Assembly (NCBI GenBank): GCA_963920705.1
Contig: OY987237.1
Location: forward strand, 5,734,601 to 5,798,600
DNA: 64,000 nt
From: Odiellus spinosus
Taxonomy: Eukaryota; Arthropoda; Arachnida; Opiliones; Phalangiidae
Direction of reading: 5' to 3'
The notes beneath the pieces were generated by a model that did not search any database, was not told the origin of the DNA, and saw only the letters and a program-made list of their open reading frames with translations. Within the stretch, counting starts at the first letter, position 1. Every line of letters begins with the position of its first letter. The translations under genes were made by a program, and so were the position numbers. Below, piece after piece: positions 32,220 through 44,392 of the stretch.

Positions 32220-35200
32220 CAACCTCCTAGGCACAAACCGATTGCACCATTATAAAGTAGACATTCCGTATATTATTTTAAGATCATAAAATATTGCTTC
32301 TTCACTCATAGAAGTTGTTTCGCCACTCGATACAAATCGAGCAAAATTCCATATATGAGCCCTATATTAAAATTCAAAAAGCCATAACTTTTCTTTGCAA
32401 CCACCTAGGCATTAACCGATTGCACCATTAGAAAGTAGACATTCCGTATATTATTTTAAGATCATAAAATATTGCTTCGCCACTCATAAAAGTTGTTTCG
32501 CCACTCGATACAAATCGAGCAAAATTCCAAATATGAGCCCTATATTAAAATTCAAAAAGCCATAACTTTTCTTTGCAACCACCTAGGCATAAACCGATTG
32601 CACCATTAGAAAGTAGACATTCCGTATATTATTTTAAGATCATAAAATATTGCTTCGCCACTCATAAAAGTTGTTTCGCCACTCGATACAAATCGAGCAA
32701 AATTCCAAATATGAGCCCTATATTAAAATTCAAAAAGCCATAACTTTTCTTTGCAACCACCTAGGCATTAACCGATTGCACCATTAGAAAGTAGACATTC
32801 CGTATATTATTTTAAGATCATAAAATATTGCTTCGCCACTCATAAAAGTTGTTTCGCCACTCGATGCAAATCGAGCAAAATTCCAAATATGAGCTCTGTA
32901 TTAAAATGCAAAAAGCCTTAACATTTCTTAGCAACCACCTAGGCATAAACCGATGGCACCATTAGAAAGTAGACATTCCGTATATTATTTTAAGATCATA
33001 AAATATTGCTTCGCCACTCATAGAAGTTGTTTCGCCACTCGATACAAATCGAGCAAAATTCCAAATATGAGCCCTATATTAAAATGCAAAAAGCCATAAC
33101 TTTTCTTTGCAACCACTTAGGCATTAACCGATTGCACCATTAGAAAGTAGACATTCCGTATATTATTTTAAGATCATAAAATATTGCTTCGCCACTCTTA
33201 AAAGTTGTTTCGCCACTCGATACAAATCGAGCAAAATTCCAAATATGAGCTCTGTATTAAAATGCAAAAAGCCTTAACATTTCTTAGCAACCACCTAGGC
33301 ATAAACCGATTGCACCATTAGAAAGTAGACATTCCGTATATTATTTTAAGATCATAAAATATTGCTTCGCCACTCATAAAAGTTGTTTCGCCACTCGATA
33401 CAAATCGAGCAAAATTCCAAATATGAGCCCTATATTAAAATGAAAAAAGCCATAACTTTTCTTTGCAACCTCCTAGGCACAAACCGATTGCACCATTAGA
33501 AAGTAGACATTCCGTATATTATTTTAAGATCATAAAATATTGCTTCTTCACTCATAGAAGTTGTTTCGCCACTCGATACAAATCGAGCAAAATTCCATAT
33601 ATGAGCCCTATATTAAAATTCAAAAAGCCATAACTTTTCTTTGCAACCACCTAGGCATTAACCGATTGCACCATTAGAAAGTAGACATTCCGTATATTAT
33701 TTTAAGATCATAAAATATTGCTTCGCCACTCATAAAAGTTGTTTCGCCACTCGATACAAATCGAGCAAAATTCCAAATATGAGCCCTATATTAAAATTCA
33801 AAAAGCCATAACTTTTCTTTGCAACCACCTAGGCATAAACCGATTGCACCATTAGAAAGTAGACATTCCGTATATTATTTTAAGATCATAAAATATTGCT
33901 TCGCCACTCATAAAAGTTGTTTCGCCACTCGATACAAATCGAGCAAAATTCCAAATATGAGCCCTATATTAAAATTCAAAAAGCCATAACTTTTCTTTGC
34001 AACCACCTACGCATTAACCGATTGCACCATTAGAAAGTAGACATTCCGTATATTATTTTAAGATCATAAAATATTGCTTCGCCACTCATAAAAGTTGTTT
34101 CGCCACTCGATGCAAATCGAGCAAAATTCCAAATATGAGCTCTGTATTAAAATGCAAAAAGCCTTAACATTTCTTAGCAACCATCTAGGCATAAACCGAT
34201 GGCACCATTAGAAAGTAGACATTCCGTATATTATTTTAAGATCATAAAATATTGCTTCGCCACTCATAGAAGTTGTTTCGCCACTCGATACAAATCGAGC
34301 AAAATTCCAAATATGAGCCCTATATTAAAATGCAAAAAGCCATAACTTTTCTTTGCAACCACTTAGGCATTAACCGATTGCACCATTAGAAAGTAGACAT
34401 TCCGTATATTATTTTAAGATCATAAAATATTGCTTCGCCACTCTTAAAAGTTGTTTCGCCACTCGATACAAATCGAGCAAAATTCCAAATATGAGCTCTG
34501 TATTAAAATGCAAAAAGCCTTAACATTTCTTAGCAACCACCTAGGCATAAACCGATTGCACCATTAGAAAGTAGACATTCCGTATATTATTTTAAGATCA
34601 TAAAATATTGCTTCGCCACTCATAAAAGTTGTTTCGCCACTCGATACAAATCGAGCAAAATTCCAAATATGAGCCCTATATTAAAATGAAAAAAGCCATA
34701 ACTTTTCTTTGCAACCTCCTAGGCACAAACCGATTGCACCATTAGAAAGTAGACATTCCGTATATTATTTTAAGATCATAAAATATTGCTTCTTCACTCA
34801 TAGAAGTTGTTTCGCCACTCGATACAAATCGAGCAAAATTCCATATATGAGCCCTATATTAAAATTCAAAAAGCCATAACTTTTCTTTGCAACCACCTAG
34901 GCATTAACCGATTGCACCATTAGAAAGTAGACATTCCGTATATTATTTTAAGATCATAAAATATTGCTTCGCCACTCATAAAAGTTGTTTCGCCACTCGA
35001 TACAAATCGAGCAAAATTCCAAATATGAGCCCTATATTAAAATTCAAAAAGCCATAACTTTTCTTTGCAACCACCTAGGCATAAACCGATTGCACCATTA
35101 GAAAGTAGACATTCCGTATATTATTTTAAGATCATAAAATATTGCTTCGCCACTCATAAAAGTTGTTTCGCCACTCGATACAAATCGAGCAAAATTCCAA

Positions 35201-35965
35201 ATATGAGCCCTATATTAAAATTCAAAAAGCCATAACTTTTCTTTGCAACCACCTAGGCATTAACCGATTGCACCATTAGAAAGTAGACATTCCGTATATT
35301 ATTTTAAGATCATAAAATATTGCTTCGCCACTCATAAAAGTTGTTTCGCCACTCGATGCAAATCGAGCAAAATTCCAAATATGAGCTCTGTATTAAAATG
35401 CAAAAAGCCTTAACATTTCTTAGCAACCACCTAGGCATAAACCGATGGCACCATTAGAAAGTAGACATTCCGTATATTATTTTAAGATCATAAAATATTG
35501 CTTCGCCACTCATAGAAGTTGTTTCGCCACTCGATACAAATCGAGCAAAATTCCAAATATGAGCCCTATATTAAAATGCAAAAAGCCATAACTTTTCTTT
35601 GCAACCACTTAGGCATTAACCGATTGCACCATTAGAAAGTAGACATTCCGTATATTATTTTAAGATCATAAAATATTGCTTCGCCACTCTTAAAAGTTGT
35701 TTCGCCACTCGATACAAATCGAGCAAAATTCCAAATATGAGCTCTGTATTAAAATGCAAAAAGCCTTAACATTTCTTAGCAACCACCTAGGCATAAACCG
35801 ATTGCACCATTAGAAAGTAGACATTCCGTATATTATTTTAAGATCATAAAATATTGCTTCGCCACTCATAAAAGTTGTTTCGCCACTCGATACAAATCGA
35901 GCAAAATTCCAAATATGAGCCCTATATTAAAATGAAAAAAGCCATAACTTTTCTTTGCAACCTCC
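32220..35965. repeat. Higher-order repeat block I (3 x 1,246 bp)
   Basis: The marker TGCTTCTTCACTCATAG occurs at 32295, 33541 and 34787, spacing 1,246 bp, exactly 7 x 178. Other monomer variants follow in the same order in each copy. The third copy loses register near 35965. Confidence 0.85.
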
Positions 35966-37440
35966 TAGGCATAAACCGATTGCACCATTAGAAAGTAGAC
36001 ATTCCGTATATTATTTTAAGATCATAAAATATTGCTTCGCCACTCATAAAAGTTGTTTCGCCACTCGATGCAAATCGAGCAAAATTCTAAATATGAGCTC
36101 TGTATTAAAATGCAAAAAGCCTTAACATTTCTTAGCAACCACCTAGGCATAAACCGATTGCACCATTAGAAAGTAGACATTCCGTATATTATTTTAAGAT
36201 CATAAAATATTGCTTCGCCACTCATAAAAGTTGTTTCGCCACTCGATACAAATCGAGCAAAATTCCAAATATGAGCCCTATATTAAAATGAAAAAAGCCA
36301 TAACTTTTCTTTGCAACCTCCTAGGCATAAACCGATTGCACCATTAGAAAGTAGACATTCCGTATATTATTTTAAGATCATAAAATATTGCTTCGCCACT
36401 CATAAAAGTTGTTTCGCCACTCGATGCAAATCGAGCAAAATTCTAAATATGAGCTCTGTATTAAAATGCAAAAAGCCTTAACATTTCTTAGCAACCACGT
36501 AGGCATAAACCGATTGCACCATTAGAAAGTAGACATTCCGTATATTATTTTAAGATCATAAAATATTGCTTCGCCACTCATAAAAGTTGTTTCGCCACTC
36601 GATACAAATCGAGCAAAATTCCAAATATGAGCCCTATATTAAAATGAAAAAAAGCCATAACTTTTCTTTGCAACCTCCTAGGCATAAACCGATGGCACCA
36701 TTAGAAAGTAGACATTCCGTATATTATTTTAAGATCATAAAATATTGCTTCGCCACTCATAGAAGTTGTTTCGCCACTCGATACAAATCGAGCAAAATTC
36801 CAAATATGAGCCCTATATTAAAATGCAAAAAGCCATAACTTTTCTTTGCAACCACTTAGAAATTAACCGATTGCACCATTAGAAAGTAGACATTCCGTAT
36901 ATTATTTTAAAATCATAAAATATTGCTTCGCCACTCTTAAAAGTTGTTTCGCCACTCGATACAAATCGAGCAAAATTCCAAATATGAGCTCTGTATTAAA
37001 ATGCAAAAAGCCTTAACATTTCTTAGCAACCACCTAGGCATAAACCGATTGCACCATTAGAAAGTAGACATTCCGTATATTATTTTAAGATCATAAAATA
37101 TTGCTTCGCCACTCATAGAAGTTGTTTCGCCACTCGATACAAATCGAGCAAAATTCCATATATGAGCCCTATATTAAAATGCAAAAAGCCATAACTTTTC
37201 TTTGCAACCACCTAGGCATAAACCGATTGCACCATTAGAAAGTAGACATTCCGTATATTATTTTAAGATCATAAAATATTGCTTCGCCACTCATAAAAGT
37301 TGTTTCGCCACTCGATACAAATCGAGCAAAATTCCAAATATGAGCTCTGTATTAAAATGCAAAAAGCCTTAACATTTCTTAGCAACCACCTAGGCATAAA
37401 CCGATTGCACCATTAGAAAGTAGACATTCCGTATATTATT
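35966..37440. repeat. Satellite between the two higher-order blocks
   Basis: A 356-bp dimer carrying TTCTAAATATGAGCTCTG is repeated (about 36087 and 36443). A segment starting at 36587 reappears 891 bp (5 monomers) later at 37478. It looks like the recombination zone joining blocks I and II. Confidence 0.6.
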
Positions 37441-40400
37441 TTAAGATCATAAAATATTGCTTCGCCACTCATAAAAGTTGTTTCGCCACTCGATACAAAT
37501 CGAGCAAAATTCCAAATATGAGCCCTATATTAAAATGAAAAAAAGCCATAACTTTTCTTTGCAACCTCCTAGGCATAAACCGATGGCACCATTAGAAAGT
37601 AGACATTCCGTATATTATTTTAAGATCATAAAATATTGCTTCGCCACTCATAGAAGTTGTTTCGCCACTCGATACAAATCGAGCAAAATTCCAAATATGA
37701 GCCCTATATTAAAATGCAAAAAGCCATAACTTTTCTTTGCAACCACTTAGGCATTAACCGATTGCACCATTAGAAAGTAGACATTCCGTATATTATTTTA
37801 AGATCATAAAATATTGCTTCGCCACTCATAAAAGTTGTTTCGCCACTCGATACAAATCGAGCAAAATTCCAAATATGAGCCCTATATTAAAATGAAAAAA
37901 GCCATAACTTTTCTTTGCAACCTCCTAGGCATAAACCGATTGCACCATTAGAAAGTAGACATTCCGTATATTATTTTAAGATCATAAAATATTGCTTCGC
38001 CACTCATAGAAGTTGTTTCGCCACTCGATACAAATCGAGCAAAATTAAATATATGAGCCCTATATTAAAATTCAAAAAGCCATAACTTTTCTTTGCAACC
38101 ACCTAGGCATTAACCGATTGCACCATTAGAAAGTAGACATTCCGTATATTATTTTAAGATCATAAAATATTGCTTCGCCACTCATAAAAGTTGTTTCGCC
38201 ACTCGATACAAATCGAGCAAAATTCCAAATATGAGCCCTATATTAAAATTCAAAAAGCCATAACTTTTCTTTGCAACCACCTAGGCATTAACCGATTGCA
38301 CCATTAGAAAGTAGACATTCCGTATATTCTTTTAAGATCATAAAATATTGCTTCGCCACTCATAAAAGTTGTTTCGCCACTCGATACAAATCGAGCAAAA
38401 TTCCAAATATGAGCCCTATATTAAAATTCAAAAAGCCATAACTTTTCTTTGCAACCACCTAGGCATTAACCGATTGCACCATTAGAAAGTAGACATTCCG
38501 TATATTATTTTAAGATCATAAAATATTGCTTCGCCACTCATAAAAGTTGTTTCGCCACTCGATGCAAATCGAGCAAAATTCCAAATATGAGCTCTGTATT
38601 AAAATGCAAAAAGCCTTAACATTTCTTAGCAACCACGTAGGCATAAACCGATTGCACCATTAGAAAGTAGACATTCCGTATATTATTTTAAGATCATAAA
38701 ATATTGCTTCGCCACTCATAAAAGTTGTTTCGCCACTCGATACAAATCGAGCAAAATTCCAAATATGAGCCCTATATTAAAATGAAAAAAAGCCATAACT
38801 TTTCTTTGCAACCTCCTAGGCATAAACCGATGGCACCATTAGAAAGTAGACATTCCGTATATTATTTTAAGATCATAAAATATTGCTTCGCCACTCATAG
38901 AAGTTGTTTCGCCACTCGATACAAATCGAGCAAAATTCCAAATATGAGCCCTATATTAAAATGCAAAAAGCCATAACTTTTCTTTGCAACCACTTAGGCA
39001 TTAACCGATTGCACCATTAGAAAGTAGACATTCCGTATATTATTTTAAGATCATAAAATATTGCTTCGCCACTCATAAAAGTTGTTTCGCCACTCGATAC
39101 AAATCGAGCAAAATTCCAAATATGAGCCCTATATTAAAATGAAAAAAGCCATAACTTTTCTTTGCAACCTCATAGGCATAAACCGATTGCACCATTAGAA
39201 AGTAGACATTCCGTATATTATTTTAAGATCATAAAATATTGCTTCGCCACTCATAGAAGTTGTTTCGCCACTCGATACAAATCGAGCAAAATTAAATATA
39301 TGAGCCCTATATTAAAATTCAAAAAGCCATAACTTTTCTTTGCAACCACCTAGGCATTAACCGATTGCACCATTAGAAAGTAGACATTCCGTATATTATT
39401 TTAAGATCATAAAATATTGCTTCGCCACTCATAAAAGTTGTTTCGCCACTCGATACAAATCGAGCAAAATTCCAAATATGAGCCCTATATTAAAATTCAA
39501 AAAGCCATAACTTTTCTTTGCAACCACCTAGGCATTAACCGATTGCACCATTAGAAAGTAGACATTCCGTATATTCTTTTAAGATCATAAAATATTGCTT
39601 CGCCACTCATAAAAGTTGTTTCGCCACTCGATACAAATCGAGCAAAATTCCAAATATGAGCCCTATATTAAAATTCAAAAAGCCATAACTTTTCTTTGCA
39701 ACCACCTAGGCATTAACCGATTGCACCATTAGAAAGTAGACATTCCGTATATTATTTTAAGATCATAAAATATTGCTTCGCCACTCATAAAAGTTGTTTC
39801 GCCACTCGATGCAAATCGAGCAAAATTCCAAATATGAGCTCTGTATTAAAATGCAAAAAGCCTTAACATTTCTTAGCAACCACGTAGGCATAAACCGATT
39901 GCACCATTAGAAAGTAGACATTCCGTATATTATTTTAAGATCATAAAATATTGCTTCGCCACTCATAAAAGTTGTTTCGCCACTCGATACAAATCGAGCA
40001 AAATTCCAAATATGAGCCCTATATTAAAATGAAAAAAAGCCATAACTTTTCTTTGCAACCTCCTAGGCATAAACCGATGGCACCATTAGAAAGTAGACAT
40101 TCCGTATATTATTTTAAGATCATAAAATATTGCTTCGCCACTCATAGAAGTTGTTTCGCCACTCGATACAAATCGAGCAAAATTCCAAATATGAGCCCTA
40201 TATTAAAATGCAAAAAGCCATAACTTTTCTTTGCAACCACTTAGGCATTAACCGATTGCACCATTAGAAAGTAGACATTCCGTATATTATTTTAAGATCA
40301 TAAAATATTGCTTCGCCACTCATAAAAGTTGTTTCGCCACTCGATACAAATCGAGCAAAATTCCAAATATGAGCCCTATATTAAAATGAAAAAAGCCATA

Positions 40401-41163
40401 ACTTTTCTTTGCAACCTCATAGGCATAAACCGATTGCACCATTAGAAAGTAGACATTCCGTATATTATTTTAAGATCATAAAATATTGCTTCGCCACTCA
40501 TAGAAGTTGTTTCGCCACTCGATACAAATCGAGCAAAATTAAATATATGAGCCCTATATTAAAATTCAAAAAGCCATAACTTTTCTTTGCAACCACCTAG
40601 GCATTAACCGATTGCACCATTAGAAAGTAGACATTCCGTATATTATTTTAAGATCATAAAATATTGCTTCGCCACTCATAAAAGTTGTTTCGCCACTCGA
40701 TACAAATCGAGCAAAATTCCAAATATGAGCCCTATATTAAAATTCAAAAAGCCATAACTTTTCTTTGCAACCACCTAGGCATTAACCGATTGCACCATTA
40801 GAAAGTAGACATTCCGTATATTCTTTTAAGATCATAAAATATTGCTTCGCCACTCATAAAAGTTGTTTCGCCACTCGATACAAATCGAGCAAAATTCCAA
40901 ATATGAGCCCTATATTAAAATTCAAAAAGCCATAACTTTTCTTTGCAACCACCCAGGCATTAACCGATTGCACCATTAGAAAGTAGACATTCCGTATATT
41001 ATTTTAAGATCATAAAATATTGCTTCGCCACTCATAAAAGTTGTTTCGCCACTCGATGCAAATCGAGCAAAATTCCAAATATGAGCTCTGTATTAAAATG
41101 CAAAAAGCCTTAACATTTCTTAGCAACCACGTAGGCATAAACCGATTGCACCATTAGAAAGTA
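37441..41163. repeat. Higher-order repeat block II (3 x 1,247 bp)
   Basis: A monomer pair with TGAAAAAAAGCC begins equivalent segments at 37478, 38725 and 39972, spacing 1,247 bp. The variant AAAATTAAATATATGAGC is spaced likewise (about 38041, 39288, 40535). The one-base excess over 7 x 178 fits the extra A in that run. Its set of variants differs from block I. Confidence 0.85.
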
Positions 41164-41430
41164 GACATCCCGTACATTAATTTAAAATTATAAAATTGAC
41201 ATGAGCCACTCATTAAAGGTTAATCCGCCACTGATAGAAGTCGAGGAAAATCTCAAAAAAGACCCCTATCTAAAAATGGTCGTAATTTTTCTCAACAATC
41301 TCCTTAAAATGGCGGAAACCTTTCTCCACTTAAATTAATTTAAAATAATAAAGCTGACATGAACCACTCCTTAAAGATAGTTTCGCTACTGCTAGAAATC
41401 GAGCTATAATCTAGAAAGAAACCAAATCTT
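41164..41430. repeat. Right-edge diverged satellite monomers
   Basis: Switches from core type to CATCCCGTACATTAATTTAA and TTGACATGAGCCACTCATTA, the subtype of the left edge, then to a still more diverged monomer (GCTGACATGAACCACTCC) before similarity fades. Confidence 0.8.
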
Positions 41431-41820
41431 GCTTTCACAAAAAAAAATTTAAAAATCAAAATTTGCAGTCAATTTCGCGCGTTATATATTTATGATCATT
41501 TAATGAAGGCGTTACTCGTCCTCCCACTATCGTGTTGAAGTTTAAAATCTTGTTGTTTCTATAATAACAAATTACTGCGGCAAGAGAGGGCTCCTCCTGC
41601 TTTTATTTTACTCTTTAGTATAACGACGGAAAGCCCCTCATTAGCTTCTCTGGATAGCCGAAAGAGATAGAAATCTATCTGTATTTTTGACCACATCGCT
41701 TTTCACTGGAGTCAAAGGATGCTCCGAGGCTCGTTCTTCATTGCTAGTGTTGTTAAAATGAATGGGATTAAGACCTCGGAATCGTGCCATTTTATATGAC
41801 GAAGGCAAGGTCCCAAATTA
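41431..41820. other. Spacer without recognisable gene
   Basis: No frame, RNA gene or repeat recognised. Confidence 0.4.
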
Positions 41821-41965
41821 TTAAAGGGAGAGTAAATTTAAAGAACAACATTTTGGGTGCGCGATCATTAAACGTCCCATTTTCATTGGCTTGACTTACA
41901 CGCTGCCAATACTGGAAACATTATGGAGATCCTAGCTAGTAAAATATCACTTCTCTCCAATCCAT

Positions 41966-41992
41966 GGAGGTTCGAATCCCTCTCCCTCGCCA
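41966..41992 (+). other. tRNA-like 3' half (B box and T arm)
   Basis: GGAGGTTCGAATCCCTCT forms a 5-bp T stem and standard T loop with a full RNA polymerase III B box (GGTTCGAATCC), followed by CCCTCGCCA resembling an acceptor strand plus CA. No matching D arm, A box, anticodon arm or GCGAGGG 5' strand is visible upstream, so it is a fragment or a tRNA-derived repeat, not a working tRNA. Confidence 0.4.
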
Positions 41993-42232
41993 CTGTGGTG
42001 TATCACGATGTTAATTAGCCATAAACAACTTAGTTAAATAATAAATTTTTAATTTGTGACTTTCTCGGTTTAATATATTGAATTAAATTAAATGAAAGGG
42101 ATAAGTTATGATGGTATGATATTAATATGTTTTTTAAAACGTTTGACAAAATATTTTGAAAACAGCGCGCAGTCTCTTATTTTTTTACCTTTTTAAACGT
42201 GTCTTTTCATATAATATTAAATTATTTTATGG

Positions 42233-42684
42233 CAGGGCTCTCAGACCACCTATAATACCTATAATTACCTATATTTCTGAAGTGATCCTATAAAAACCTA
42301 TAATTTCACTTTTTTACCTATAATACCTATTTTTTGGGTAATTTGTTCAACTTCGCTGATAAAATTCGAAATGTATGATCCATATAACTATAAAAATTAT
42401 TCTTTTGCTCGAAAAAGTGAAAATGTTCGCAAAAACCAAAGCTGTGGCAGAAAGGTTTCCTCTCCTTGGTCACTGGTTATAATTATTATATTTTATTAAA
42501 AGTTATGTAGCGTATTGCACTACGTGTCAGCAATACCTACCTATAAAACTCCTATTTTTCGACACTAAAAACCTATAAAAAGTCCTATAAATTGATATTT
42601 TTGGACCTATAAATAACCTATATTTTTGGCTTTTGAAACCTATAATACCTATAAAAGTTTTTGGGTTGTGCGCTGGGAGCCCTG
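42233..42684 (+). mobile_element. CAGGGCTC element (hAT-like ends), nested
   Basis: Begins CAGGGCTCTCAGACCACC and ends, read from the other strand, CAGGGCTCCCAGCGCACA. TTATGG abuts both ends, a 6-bp direct duplication. Both subterminal regions contain 5-8 ACCTATAA-like words in the same direction. No transposase; only a shared end motif links it to 3083-3545. Confidence 0.7.
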
Positions 42685-42843
42685 TTATGGTGAACCATTC
42701 CTTTAAATGGAATAAAATCTAAAAGGCTTTCATTACGGAAGAACATTAACGATCCACTAACCATCGTCAAAATTTGTATCTATTTGTAAATATTTCAACC
42801 CTATAAAGTGGCGCGAAAAAGTGACGGGTTACATTCTCTTTAA

Positions 42844-44392
42844 ATTAGCTAATTACATTTTTTTATTTTCAACCGCTCTTTAGAGTTTCCATTTTGGGAA
42901 CTCTTCGTAAAGATTTATAATTAAAGAAGTATTTAAAGAGACGTCCTTTCACTCGCCACGGTTAGACCGAGGCAACACGCTAACATTAACCCATATTTCA
43001 AACCCGCGGATAAATTTATAAAACTTGTCCATGGGTGTGGTTGGGTTTTGGTCGTTTCCCTCACTCCTAGTGGGAGTCTTGACATTTTTAACAGAAATTG
43101 GTGCCGCTCATTCTTAAGGGTGTATTTTTTTTACTGCCGAAAGTGATTTTCGTCGTTAATTTGGTAAAAGCGTGGTGTTTTTGCCGCCATAGGCCGGATG
43201 CCCACGATAAAAGTTTCCCGTTTTTTAAAATTAAAATGATAATTCCCCTTATGCCTGATTAGGGCCTGATATCGAATGTCGCATCCAATTAGATATCGCG
43301 ATCTAGTTAGAAGTTGGTTTCTATTTTCGATGGGCGTAGCGGGCCAATCAAGTATAGACTTTATTACTGACGTTAATGACGTGATCCTACCTCCCCTTAA
43401 CTTGTTTTCGTTCTGCCAGACTGCCCACTTTTTGCTACGAGAGAATTCACTGAATGTCGGTTTTTCTCTGAACACCGAAGCTAAACTGTTGGAACACTTT
43501 TACAGGCGCGAAGGAATATATAGAAATTTATAGCGTAGTGTTATTCAATTATTGGTAAATAAGACATTTTATATTATGAGGTTTAAAAAATTAACATTAT
43601 CTATCAATTATCCACCATCTTTTTTCTATTTATCCCTCCTCCTCTTGAAGTAGATCTTTCTAAAGTTCAAGTTATTAGATTTTTTTTTATTAAATCAGTC
43701 TGCATCGGGCTTTAGTTAAAGGGTGAAAAAAATACTAACCAAAAATAGCCTCATCATCTGAAAGTTGACGAGTTTCCCCAATGGATCTCAAATCCTCAAT
43801 GGACAGGATTGTCGGGTTGCGTTTTTCTTCAATGAATAACACGCCCAAATTTTTCATAAATCAACCCTACACTCTATAAAACGTTGAAGTTTCAGTTATA
43901 ATTAAAATTTATGCGTAAAGAATTAATTATCATATTTGGAATGGTCGTTAAAAAAAAGTTGTATAAATAGGTATAGAGACACATATATTTATAGATATAT
44001 AAGTTGATTAATAAAGAGCCTACAGTTGATTCTCGGCGTTGCGGCTATCTTCAGTTTCACGGTACCTTTTTTCGTAAAAGTACTAAATCCAGTTAGTTTT
44101 ATTAGAAATTAGTTGTTAATTACGTTCCAGAATCATTACACGTCATCAAACGGAAAAAAATTAAATCGAAATATGAATTTTAAATAGTAATATTCATTTA
44201 AATACCGTACTTTACTTTCTCATATAATCAAACTTATTAATATTTAAGTGCCTATCGTCTAAACTTTCTTGGTGTTTCCTGTCGAAAAATTAACCTATTT
44301 TTGGCAATATTTCCTGAAGGATATTCCTACAATTCCGCCCAAGTATAGTTTCAAACCTCTCTTTCAAACGACCCTGTAAAAAAGGATGTTAT
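42844..44392. other. Spacer; overlapping open frames on both strands near 43.3 kb
   Basis: A 114-codon minus-strand frame (43131-43475) and an 85-codon plus-strand frame (43276-43533) overlap. Neither shows a domain, signal peptide or membrane pattern I recognise. The local sequence is slightly C+G-richer than its surroundings, so an ancient exon or element fragment is possible, but a gene call is not justified. Confidence 0.3.

Larger units (their letters stand above)
30716..41163. repeat. 178-bp satellite array, core
   Basis: About 58-59 head-to-tail monomers of 178 bp. Landmarks in each: ATTGCTTCGCCACTC, TTGTTTCGCCACTCGAT, a short hairpin CTCGATACAAATCGAG, TATGAGCCCTATATTAAAAT, CCTAGGCATAAACCGATTG and AGAAAGTAGACATTCCGTAT. 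Variants (for example GAGCTCTGTATTAAAAT, CTTCTTCACTC, AATTAAATATATGAG) recur at multiples of the monomer in ordered blocks. Open frames of 61-83 codons span about 1.4 monomers and recur with the repeat, so they are not genes. Monomer size and organisation fit a centromeric or pericentromeric satellite, which is inference. Confidence 0.95.
41821..42843. mobile_element. TTAA-bounded element with nested CAGGGCTC element
   Basis: Left end TTAAAGGGAGAGTAAATT; right end from the other strand TTAAAGAGAATGTAACCC, the latter like the right end of the element at 52743-53135. TTAA at both edges. The interior carries a tRNA-like fragment and the element 42233-42684. Terminal similarity is short, so pairing is probable but not certain. 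Confidence 0.5.

Noticed and set aside
31958..40223. Repeated 79-83 codon frames in the satellite array
   Set aside because: They span about 1.4 monomers, recur with the higher-order repeat and have no recognisable protein features.
30716..41163. CENP-B box in the 178-bp monomer
   Set aside because: TTTCGCCACTCGATAC resembles part of the TTCGNNNNANNCGGG pattern but lacks the required A and CGGG positions.
30716..41163. CRISPR-like array
   Set aside because: Monomers are contiguous 178-bp tandem repeats with no unique spacers; this is eukaryotic satellite DNA.
43131..43533. Opposed 114- and 85-codon frames as genes
   Set aside because: No domain, membrane or signal pattern, no splice or promoter context, and mutual overlap on opposite strands.
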